The notes under the pieces: model-generated | What the model saw: only the letters and a program-made list of their open reading frames with translations | Databases searched by the model: none | Told to the model about the DNA's origin: nothing | Assembly (NCBI GenBank): GCA_029932795.1 | Contig: JAOZPL010000097.1 | Coordinates: 971 to 7,450 of the forward strand | DNA length: 6,480 bases | Origin: Candidatus Zixiibacteriota bacterium | GTDB lineage: Bacteria; Zixibacteria; MSB-5A5; GN15; FEB-12 | Reading direction: 5' to 3' | Shown: positions 1 through 4,934 of the stretch, one piece after another | How positions within the stretch are numbered: position 1 is the first letter of the stretch | Layout of the letters: each line of letters opens with the position of its first letter | Made by a program: the position numbers and the translations under genes

Positions 1-181
1 TTACGTACAGGTCCATCTGTACCTTCAACTGATTCGTGGTAGCATCAGGCAGGACCGAAAACACCATATCTACAGTGTCGGCTGCGAGGCTGTCGGCGGG
101 GTCTTGGACAAACTGAGCTTGTGCCGGAACAACCATACACAGACTGATGAAGAATACAATTGCCGGGAATTTGCTCTTCAT
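1..181 (-). CDS. Secreted protein of unknown function, N-terminal fragment
   Basis: The minus strand reads from an ATG at 181-179 to the window edge, giving about 60 residues with the 3' end missing. It begins MKSKFPAIVFFISLCMVV followed by PAQAQ, a classic Sec signal peptide: two Lys, a hydrophobic core, then an AQA-type cleavage site near residue 22. The mature part begins with an acidic linker rich in Asp and Ala, then alternating hydrophobic residues that look like beta strands (MVFSVLP, LKVQMDLYV). An in-frame ATG at 196-194 would add five residues, but GGAGG lies 8 bases before the 181 ATG, so 181 is preferred. The product is probably exported to the periplasm or surface. The family cannot be named from this fragment; an extracellular beta-sandwich protein like the dockerin-type protein in this window is a guess. 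I see no clear promoter in front of it. Confidence 0.75.
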   Translation of the reverse strand, partial: MKSKFPAIVFFISLCMVVPAQAQFVQDPADSLAADTVDMVFSVLPDATTNQLKVQMDLYV

Positions 182-284
182 TTTGGATGCCTCCATGCAA
201 AGAAGTGTGTGCTCAAATGCTCTTTATCATCCCCATGTAAACACGAATGAATCCAGCCCCGAGTAGGACTTGCGGTTACAGAAA

Positions 285-318
285 AAACCCTTTGCTAGAC
301 CATTCGCTCGACGGGTTT
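285..318 (-). terminator. Possible intrinsic terminator downstream of the S9 peptidase
   Basis: Read on the minus strand, AAACCC (318-313) can pair with GGGTTT (290-285), and the second arm runs into a six-T tract (287-282). The loop is long (22 nt) and the stem is only 6 bp, so it is a weak candidate. It lies between the peptidase stop at 464 and the secreted-protein start at 181, where a terminator would be expected. The remaining bases of the 182-463 gap show no gene, RNA gene or repeat that I can support. Confidence 0.3.
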
Positions 319-463
319 CGTTGTGTGCGACCTTTGCGTAAAGTAAAATGCGAACTTCGCGGCGCAGAGCTTCATGATCCGCCGACTACACCACAAATAT
401 AACCCACATGCTCTCAGCTTGTCAAGGATGAAATCAGCCGTCTGAAACGCTTGCTCTGCGAAT

Positions 464-2485
464 CTACTTCCTCAGGTACCGGTTGAACCATTTCGATATC
501 CACTCAAGTCGGGCAATTCGGCGATCCGGCCGGCCATGGCGGGACAATCCATGCGGCTCCTGGGGAAAGCGCACCATTTCCACCTTCTTACCCATAACCT
601 TAAGCTTGACAAACATTTGCTCCGCCTGCTCAATAGCGCAGCGCAAATCGTTCTCGCTGTGGATTATCAGCACCGGCGTTTTGACCTTCTCATAATAACT
701 GATCGGAGAGCACTTATCGTAGTTTTGCCGGTTCGTCCATGGGTAACCCCTGAACTCCCGCTCCAGTTCCCAGCCACAGTCTGACGACCCGATGAACGAG
801 GAGAGATCAACTACGGAGCGCTGGGTTACGGCGGCAGCGAAGCGGTCAGTGTGACCAATTATCCAGTTGGTCATGTAACCACCGTATGAGCCACCGGTTA
901 TACCCATCTTTTTCGGATTGATGTATCTCTGTTTCTCTAGAAAATCCGCCGCTGCCATGCAATCCCTATAATCAAGCTCTCCCCAGCCGCCGGCTATCGC
1001 ATCAGCCCAGATTTCGCCTCGTCCGGCGCCACCCCTTGGATTAGTATAAAGAACAACGTAACCCTGAGCTGCGAGGTACTGCATCTCGTGGAAGAAGGTG
1101 TGCGCGTATTGCACCCGCGGGCCACCGTGGATATAAAGAATCGATGGGTACCTGCGACTCGACTTGAAATCCGGCGGCGTCACCAGCCAGCCCTGAACCT
1201 CAGTGCCGTCGAATGATTTGAACATCACCTCGCGTGTTCGACTCAGCCTGATTTCGCGACGCAGGAACGGATTCAAACCGGTATGCCGAACCATCCTTTT
1301 TTCCGCCCCATAACTGGTCGGGCAGGTCACGATGTCGCCCGGATTGTCAATATCTGCAAGAATGAGGGCCGCTACACGATTGCTGCCGTTGAAAGAGGCC
1401 GCTTTGACGTGGCATTTCCCTTTGAATACCCGCGTTGGTTTGCCGCCTGCTTTTGGAACGTAATAGAGGTTGGTTGAGCCGGTGTCCGAGGAAAGGAAAA
1501 AGAGCCGCTTACCGTCCGCCGACCAGGCAAGTGAGGCGGTTTCATGAACATCCGAAAGGTCAGTAATTGACTGGTCATACGCCATCCGGTCAAATTTCGG
1601 CATCAAGTCCCGCGCCCTGGGACGTCCGGCAAGGCCGACCGACCAGACATGGAAGTTGGTGACACCCCAGGCATCGTTCGGGTTATCATGCCCGATATAG
1701 CCGATCATTCTGCTGTCCGGAGAAAAGGCAGGTGCTGTGATTGGACCGGCCGGTGTCTCAATCCGCCTTTCCTTACCGCCACCAAAAGGGATAATGAACA
1801 GATCGTCCCGGAGTGAATCGATATCGGGATTCCTTGAGCGATTCGACACGTATGCTATCCACCTGCCGTCGGGCGAGACAGCCGGTGACAGATTGTGCCT
1901 TTTTCCGCTGGTGATCTTGCGGAGCTTCGCTGATGCGATGTCTATCGCGTATACCTGGAACGTGTCCTTCGGAAGATACCCCTCGCCGTCAAGGCGGAAG
2001 AAAAGCCGGGTGATATGACGATAGACCGGCGGCTCCTTTTTCTTTTTCTCATCTTTGATAAAGTGTGAATCATTGTAGCGCAGGCAGAAAACGAGATGTT
2101 TACCATCCGGCGTCCACTGGAGCCTGGTAACTGTACCCTCCAGTTCGATCAGTTGCCGCTCGGCGCCGCCACCTGACGGCATCAGGTAAACGCCGACTTT
2201 CTTGTCTCTCGTGGAGACGAAGGCCAGCGTTTTGCCATCAGGCGACCAGACCGGACAGTTGTCATTATGGTTCCCGAAGGTGAACTGCTGCGATACCCCT
2301 TGTTCGATGCCATGGATGAAAATGTTGGCAAAATACTTGTTTTCCTTCTTATCCATGCGCTCCACCGAGAAAGCGATCTTCTTCTCGTCCGGGCTGAGCG
2401 ACAAACCCGTTGGGATGCGGAGATTATACAGGTCCTCGGCTGTCAGCTTGCGTTTCTTCGCCTTCCGGCTGGCCGGCTTCTTCAT
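464..2485 (-). CDS. S9 family peptidase (prolyl oligopeptidase / acylaminoacyl-peptidase type)
   Basis: This 673-residue serine peptidase should remove short or N-blocked peptides from oligopeptide substrates. Residues about 15-400 form a TolB/WD40-like beta-propeller, with recurring SPDGK-type blades near 31 (SPDEKKIAFS), 81 (SPDGKTLAFVS), 126, 204 (SPDGRWIAYVS), 255 and 321 (WSADGKRLFFLSS). Residues about 415-673 form the alpha/beta-hydrolase catalytic domain. Its oxyanion motif is HGGP at 453-456, followed by TNPRGGAGRG at 481-490. The nucleophile is S533 in GGSYGGYMTNW, the acid is D613 in SENDLRC and the base is H645 in EPHGLSRHGRP, so the triad is complete. Length is normal for the family. 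There is no signal peptide; the N-terminus is Lys/Arg-rich, so it is probably cytoplasmic. The ATG start has AAGGGAGA ending 6 bases upstream. The stop is TAG. It appears to be a single-gene unit. Exact substrate preference (dipeptidyl versus acylaminoacyl) cannot be read from sequence. Confidence 0.96.
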   Translation of the reverse strand: MKKPASRKAKKRKLTAEDLYNLRIPTGLSLSPDEKKIAFSVERMDKKENKYFANIFIHGIEQGVSQQFTFGNHNDNCPVWSPDGKTLAFVSTRDKKVGVYLMPSGGGAERQLIELEGTVTRLQWTPDGKHLVFCLRYNDSHFIKDEKKKKEPPVYRHITRLFFRLDGEGYLPKDTFQVYAIDIASAKLRKITSGKRHNLSPAVSPDGRWIAYVSNRSRNPDIDSLRDDLFIIPFGGGKERRIETPAGPITAPAFSPDSRMIGYIGHDNPNDAWGVTNFHVWSVGLAGRPRARDLMPKFDRMAYDQSITDLSDVHETASLAWSADGKRLFFLSSDTGSTNLYYVPKAGGKPTRVFKGKCHVKAASFNGSNRVAALILADIDNPGDIVTCPTSYGAEKRMVRHTGLNPFLRREIRLSRTREVMFKSFDGTEVQGWLVTPPDFKSSRRYPSILYIHGGPRVQYAHTFFHEMQYLAAQGYVVLYTNPRGGAGRGEIWADAIAGGWGELDYRDCMAAADFLEKQRYINPKKMGITGGSYGGYMTNWIIGHTDRFAAAVTQRSVVDLSSFIGSSDCGWELEREFRGYPWTNRQNYDKCSPISYYEKVKTPVLIIHSENDLRCAIEQAEQMFVKLKVMGKKVEMVRFPQEPHGLSRHGRPDRRIARLEWISKWFNRYLRK

Positions 2486-2523
2486 GTGGTTTCTCCCTTG
2501 ATCTAGCGACTTTTTAACTGATA

Positions 2524-2552
2524 GCGATAATAATAGACCACCCCACGGTCAA
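2524..2552 (-). promoter_or_regulatory. Candidate sigma-70-like promoter for the S9 peptidase
   Basis: On the minus strand TTGACC (2552-2547) is followed 17 bases later by TATCGC (2529-2524). The -35 is one base from consensus, but the -10 matches only its first three bases. A better -10 (TATTAT, 2532-2527) has only 14-base spacing. It lies about 40 bases upstream of the ATG, a plausible distance. Tentative. Confidence 0.25.
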
Positions 2553-2646
2553 CAAGGGAAATATCAGAACTGTTACTCCAGACAGGCAGCCGGACATGTC
2601 AGAAGCGCACCCCTTGCCTACAGTTTGTGGTGGTGTAAGATTTCAG

Positions 2647-2783
2647 GTGGTGTAATGCGACCCCTCCTGAGACCTTTCACGTGGAAGGCTGTCACGCGAG
2701 ACATCCCTTTTCATCCGGAATATGCCGGGATTCTCCGTCCGCGATGTTCTGGTCGGAACCCGACCTGCTCAATCCTCGGGTTC
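2647..2783. repeat. Degenerate copy of the intergenic palindromic element
   Basis: The stretch 2647-2688 aligns without gaps to 4809-4850 at 34 of 42 positions. The stretch 2683-2700 (ending CTGTCACGCGAG) is identical to 4845-4862, after which similarity stops. Further on, 2754-2773 matches 3303-3322 at 18 of 20 positions (CGGAxCCCGACCTxCTCAAT). So this region carries pieces of both complete elements in decayed or recombined form. It is most of what can be seen in the gene-free gap 2486-2909, along with the promoter-like site in front of the SEC-C gene. Confidence 0.7.
2756..2783. terminator. Hairpin GAACCCGA/TCGGGTTC, terminator-like
   Basis: GAACCCGA (2756-2763) and TCGGGTTC (2776-2783) form a perfect 8-bp stem with a 12-base loop, followed on the plus strand by TTTACTT. 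A competing perfect stem GGTCGG/CCGACC occupies 2751-2765, so two mutually exclusive folds are possible. It belongs to the repeat family of this window. A terminator role is plausible but there is no plus-strand gene upstream for it to serve. Confidence 0.35.
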
Positions 2784-2805
2784 TTTACTTCAGCAATTGA
2801 AGATC

Positions 2806-2834
2806 TTGACATTCAAGAATTATTAGTGAATTAT
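2806..2834 (+). promoter_or_regulatory. Candidate promoter for the SEC-C gene
   Basis: A perfect TTGACA (2806-2811) is followed 17 bases later by AATTAT (2829-2834), which matches four of six -10 positions. The interval 2790-2870 is much more AT-rich than its surroundings, which fits a promoter. The next plus-strand gene starts at 2910, giving a leader of about 70 bases. Confidence 0.4.
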
Positions 2835-2909
2835 TAATGTATAAAGGACGAAGTTATACTTATTGAGCGTTTATCCGGTAAAACCCGGCTTATACATAGT
2901 GGATGATTA

Positions 2910-3083
2910 ATGGGTTTTTTCAATAAGCTGTTTAATCGGCCTCCGAAGTCAGCTATAAATCTCGGGCGAAACAAACCTTGCTGGTGTGGCAGCGGTAAGA
3001 AATACAAAAAGTGCCATTATGTCAAAGACCAGAAATACTTCTCTCAGCTTATTGAAAGGGCCACCTGCAGGGGCTCCACTTGA
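2910..3083 (+). CDS. Small SEC-C zinc-motif protein
   Basis: This 57-residue protein contains a textbook SEC-C motif, GRNKPCWCGSGKKYKKCH, at residues 19-36. The metal ligands are C24, C26, C35 and H36 (CxC-x8-CH). In SecA this motif binds zinc and contacts SecB and ribosomes; free-standing SEC-C proteins are common and mostly uncharacterised. The N-terminus is short (MGFFNKLFNRPPKSAI) and the tail after the motif is about 20 residues ending ATCRGST, so the motif makes up nearly the whole protein. It starts at ATG 2910, with a weak GGA Shine-Dalgarno 6 bases before, and stops at TGA 3081-3083. An overlapping ATG at 2903 gives only seven codons. A good -35 box lies upstream and a perfect hairpin lies 12 bases after the stop, so it looks like a monocistronic unit, opposite in direction to all its neighbours. 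It could be a remnant of a longer protein, but its complete unit structure argues for a real gene. Confidence 0.8.
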   Translation: MGFFNKLFNRPPKSAINLGRNKPCWCGSGKKYKKCHYVKDQKYFSQLIERATCRGST

Positions 3084-3095
3084 AGCAGGTAAAAG

Positions 3096-3114
3096 AGAGG
3101 TGAGTTTCACCTCT
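3096..3114 (+). terminator. Hairpin just downstream of the SEC-C gene
   Basis: AGAGGTGA (3096-3103), a 3-base loop GTT and TCACCTCT (3107-3114) form a perfect 8-bp hairpin starting 12 bases after the SEC-C stop. There is no T tract after it (ATCGAT follows), so it may be an mRNA 3'-end stabiliser or a terminator without a U-run. Confidence 0.5.
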
Positions 3115-3208
3115 ATCGATTCAGGAACTCGTCGGATTCCCCCCCCATCCACATGTTACGGATTCCGGTCAGAAACCGACCTACCCTTGCTGACAAACGG
3201 GAAGCGAC

Positions 3209-3355
3209 GTAGGTCGGGTTCCGAATGAGACGCAGTCGAATGAGAAACCCGACATTCTTAATTATCCCGGATGTGTCGGGTTTCTTGTCCCTATCGGGAA
3301 TACGGACCCCGACCTACTCAATCTGTCACGCGAGGTCGCATGACAGCACGGTGAT
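3209..3355. repeat. Composite palindromic intergenic element, copy 1
   Basis: The left module 3209-3255 is identical over 47 bases to 4755-4801, and the right module 3323-3355 is identical over 33 bases to 4851-4883, in the same orientation and order. The left module contains a stem GTCGGGTT/AACCCGAC enclosing two direct copies of CGAATGAGA. The right module is an imperfect palindrome, CTGTCA-c-GCGA-gg-TCGC-a-TGACAG (3323-3346). Between them, 3256-3322 is unlike copy 2. In this copy the middle adds GTCGGGTTTC and a right arm 3303-3317 that pairs with 3209-3223 over 15 bases with one mismatch. It ends 6 bases from the dockerin-gene stop at 3362 and may terminate that minus-strand gene. Together with the hairpin at 3096-3114 it accounts for most of the gap 3084-3361; I see no gene there. 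Confidence 0.85.
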
Positions 3356-3361
3356 ATCAAG

Positions 3362-4072
3362 CTAGTACCCCCAGGGATAAACACTCCTGTCTACGCAATG
3401 GCTACCCGAAGGTGCCGAGGAAATGTCAATTGTGAAATCCAGCGGCTCATCACCCTCAGGCAAGTATGGCTCGACAACGACTATCCTGTATTCACCTGCC
3501 GGCAGGTTTCTGATTTCATAGTCGATATCAAAAAGGCAGAGACAATAACATATCCCCTCAAGTTCTATCTCTTCTATCGTGATGATGTTGTTTTCAATAT
3601 CTATATCTGCTGTGATCTCGGGACAGCAGTTGAACCCTGCATTTACGTGTTTGAGAGACAAGATACTCTCTCCATCATATCCCCATTCTATGCAATCCTG
3701 GTCTGGCGGGGTATAAGCAGTAACCCTTCCGGTTTCAAATTCTTTACAGCCCGTGTAATCGATCAACTCTCCCGTTGGCCCACCTCCCGGGTTCTGGCAC
3801 GGTGCCGGTGGGGTGAAGGTGATGAAGAGGTAGTCGATCAAAGCTGTAAGATCGGCGATGTCAACAGTGCCTTCTCCGTCACAGTTCGCTTCCATCAGGC
3901 ACTGCGGTGGTGTGAAAGTGATAAACAGGTAGTCAATCAACCCTGTCAGATCAGCGATATCGACAAGGCCATCCGGGTCATTGTCTACATTGCCGGTTAT
4001 CGCACCCTGACAACAATCATGAAAAACAGTAAAGCAGACCCGACCGGACCAGCCGGGATAAATGCATCCGCC
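3362..4072 (-). CDS. Dockerin-type secreted protein, C-terminal part after in-frame TGA
   Basis: This is the same reading frame as the signal-peptide ORF at 4073-4606, continuing 236 residues past the TGA to a TAG at 3364-3362. Numbering the whole frame from the upstream ATG, residues 179-199 (GGCIYPGWSGRVCFTVFHDCC) look like the end of the preceding extracellular domain. Two dockerin-like calcium loops follow: 208-219 (D208, D210, D212, D216, D219) and 241-252 (N241, D243, E245, D249, D252), each followed by LIDYLFITFTPP. A Cys-rich C-terminal domain (about 270-414) follows with NCCPEI, CYCLCLFDIDYEI and LPAGEYRIVVVEP. There is no ATG or GTG start before the first loop. The first possible start is a TTG at 3940, inside repeat 1, without a credible ribosome site, so independent translation is doubtful. 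It is most likely the back half of one interrupted gene. Function: surface or secreted, probably calcium-binding; ligand unknown. Confidence 0.75.
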   Translation of the reverse strand, partial: GGCIYPGWSGRVCFTVFHDCCQGAITGNVDNDPDGLVDIADLTGLIDYLFITFTPPQCLMEANCDGEGTVDIADLTALIDYLFITFTPPAPCQNPGGGPTGELIDYTGCKEFETGRVTAYTPPDQDCIEWGYDGESILSLKHVNAGFNCCPEITADIDIENNIITIEEIELEGICYCLCLFDIDYEIRNLPAGEYRIVVVEPYLPEGDEPLDFTIDISSAPSGSHCVDRSVYPWGY

Positions 4073-4075
4073 TCA
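4073..4075 (-). other. In-frame TGA splitting the dockerin-type gene
   Basis: Codon 178 of the frame starting at 4606 is TGA, in the context ACA CCC GGC TGA GGC GGA TGC. Start 4606 and the downstream frame are in phase. The 236 codons after the TGA read as an intact, well-formed protein tail. Single-base ancestors include CGA (Arg), GGA (Gly) and TGG (Trp). Two other genes here end in TGA (the SEC-C gene at 3081-3083 and the flippase at 4937-4935), so TGA is evidently a normal stop in this genome. Confidence 0.85.
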
Positions 4076-4606
4076 GCCGGGTGTCAAACGAAGCCATTGC
4101 CATTTGCCGTCCGGCGGGAACCAGCTTGAGTCGAGGCAGATGTGTTTGCCCTTATCCTCCTCTCGAGTCTGAATGATAATTTCATACACATCTCCCTCAT
4201 AGTAGGCTGGCAGACCTTTTGTGGAATCCTCAGCCGTACCGGTGAAGCCAAGCGTATCGCTGCCCATCCCATCGGTGCTGACCTGTGTGACATAGAACTC
4301 GTCGAACAAATCCTCAAAAGCCGAGTCTACCCATAAGAAACGAACTGAAGAGTCGGCTATGGTATCCCGGTAAGGGTAACTCCATTGCGCACCATCATCG
4401 GACCACAACCGGAAACCGCTCCATATCTTGAATGGCGCTGGGTACATATTGGTGATCCTCAGGAGAAACCTGTGTTCGGCGCCCGCCAACAACAGGGTGT
4501 CGTTCAGAGAATTCGTGACGCCCTCCAGTGATATCCCCTGTTGCGCAGACGTAATCCCACAACCGACGATCAACAATAAAACAGTACGCAGAAAAAGCTG
4601 CTTCAT
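4073..4606 (-). CDS. Dockerin-type secreted protein, N-terminal part ending at in-frame TGA
   Basis: This encodes 177 residues from ATG 4606, with GGGAG six bases upstream. It starts with a Sec signal peptide, MKQLFLRTVLLLIVGCGITSA-QQ, cleaved near residue 21. The rest is an extracellular-type domain rich in aromatic residues and beta strands (HRFLLRITNMYPAPFKIWSGFRLWSDDG, then VSTDGMGSDTLGFTG and EGDVYEIIIQTREEDKGKHICLDSSWFPPDGKWQWLRL). It resembles the beta-sandwich modules that precede dockerin repeats in secreted proteins, but I cannot name the family. It ends LTPG at TGA 4073. The text immediately past the stop (PGWSGRVCF...CC) looks like the missing end of the same domain, so on its own this ORF would yield a truncated protein without the dockerin pair. 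Expect a 414-residue exported protein if the stop is a mutation or error. Confidence 0.8.
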   Translation of the reverse strand: MKQLFLRTVLLLIVGCGITSAQQGISLEGVTNSLNDTLLLAGAEHRFLLRITNMYPAPFKIWSGFRLWSDDGAQWSYPYRDTIADSSVRFLWVDSAFEDLFDEFYVTQVSTDGMGSDTLGFTGTAEDSTKGLPAYYEGDVYEIIIQTREEDKGKHICLDSSWFPPDGKWQWLRLTPG

Positions 4607-4679
4607 GCCTTGCTCCCGCTGTTATTAAAAGGGTAGGCGGATAAATAGTAGCCAATATAAGTCTACATTCATTTTCTAT

Positions 4680-4708
4680 AACTTAACTCTCAAAGGTTTT
4701 TCTGTCAA
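4680..4708 (-). promoter_or_regulatory. Weak promoter-like site upstream of the dockerin-type gene
   Basis: On the minus strand a perfect TTGACA (4708-4703) is followed 17 bases later by TAAGTT (4685-4680), which matches only three -10 positions. The stretch 4620-4710 is AT-rich, as promoters usually are. It sits about 75 bases upstream of the ATG at 4606. Tentative. Confidence 0.25.
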
Positions 4709-4754
4709 TGTCTTTCTGCACCGTAAGCTGATTCCATTCAGGCTAGGGGCAGAA

Positions 4755-4883
4755 GTAGGTCGGGTTCCGAATGAGACGCAGTCGAATGAGAAACCCGACA
4801 TGGTTCGTGTGGTGTCAGGCGACCCCGCCTGACACTTTTCAATCGGAAGGCTGTCACGCGAGGTCGCATGACAGCACGGTGAT
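4755..4883. repeat. Composite palindromic intergenic element, copy 2
   Basis: Left module 4755-4801 and right module 4851-4883 are identical to 3209-3255 and 3323-3355. The middle (4802-4850) differs from copy 1 and instead matches the degenerate copy at 2647-2688. It contains a perfect 10-bp hairpin (4812-4835). Here the right palindrome is 7 bp plus an inner 4 bp (GCTGTCA-c-GCGA-gg-TCGC-a-TGACAGC, 4850-4875). The copy lies between the flippase stop (4935) and the dockerin-type gene, again downstream of a minus-strand gene. No obvious flanking target-site duplication is visible. It fills most of the gene-free gap 4607-4934. Confidence 0.88.
4812..4835. terminator. Perfect 10-bp GC-rich hairpin inside repeat copy 2
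   Basis: GTGTCAGGCG (4812-4821), loop ACCC, CGCCTGACAC (4826-4835), followed on the plus strand by TTTTC. The shape is that of an intrinsic terminator, better placed for plus-strand transcription by its T tract. Read on the minus strand it lies about 100 bases past the flippase stop without a U-run, so it could still slow transcription from that side. Confidence 0.45.
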
Positions 4884-4910
4884 CTGTCCCTTTGTTTGCT
4901 CAGAGACGGA

Positions 4911-4926
4911 CAGACCCAGAGGTCTG
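4911..4926 (-). terminator. Short hairpin immediately after the flippase gene
   Basis: CAGACC (4911-4916), loop CAGA, GGTCTG (4921-4926) form a perfect 6-bp stem with a four-base loop, 8 bases past the flippase stop. No T tract follows on the minus strand. It could be a weak terminator or 3'-end structure. Confidence 0.3.
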
Positions 4927-4934
4927 CCGCGCAC

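Noticed and set aside
182..463. Possible tRNA or tmRNA-like structure in the gap after the S9 peptidase
   Set aside because: No T-loop GGTTCRA, no acceptor-stem pairing and no CCA end could be found on either strand.
2629..2655. Direct repeat GGTGGTGTAA at 2629-2638 and 2646-2655
   Set aside because: Only two copies of 10 bases with 7 bases between; there is no array, so it is not a CRISPR or iteron set.
2625..2837. 70-codon plus-strand ORF before the SEC-C gene
   Set aside because: It is built from repeat-element sequence and hairpins, has no ribosome site and no recognisable protein features.
3139..3146. Run of eight C residues, possible phase-variation tract
   Set aside because: It lies in non-coding sequence between the SEC-C hairpin and the repeat element, not in a gene or between promoter boxes.
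2986..3228. 80-codon plus-strand ORF overlapping the SEC-C gene
   Set aside because: It overlaps the SEC-C motif in another frame and runs through the terminator hairpin and into the repeat element. No domain is seen.
4041..4075. TGA 4073-4075 as a selenocysteine codon; a CCGG-CTGGT-CCGG hairpin starts about 16 bases downstream
   Set aside because: A four-pair stem in GC-rich sequence is expected by chance, the context PG-x-GG is not a redox motif, and secreted dockerin proteins are not known selenoproteins. No Sec machinery is visible in the window.
3398..4129. A 243-codon plus-strand ORF opposite the dockerin-type gene
   Set aside because: It is longer than either minus-strand half, but its protein shows no domain. 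The minus strand has a signal peptide, Shine-Dalgarno, calcium loops and silent-site conservation. The plus ORF is the antisense shadow.
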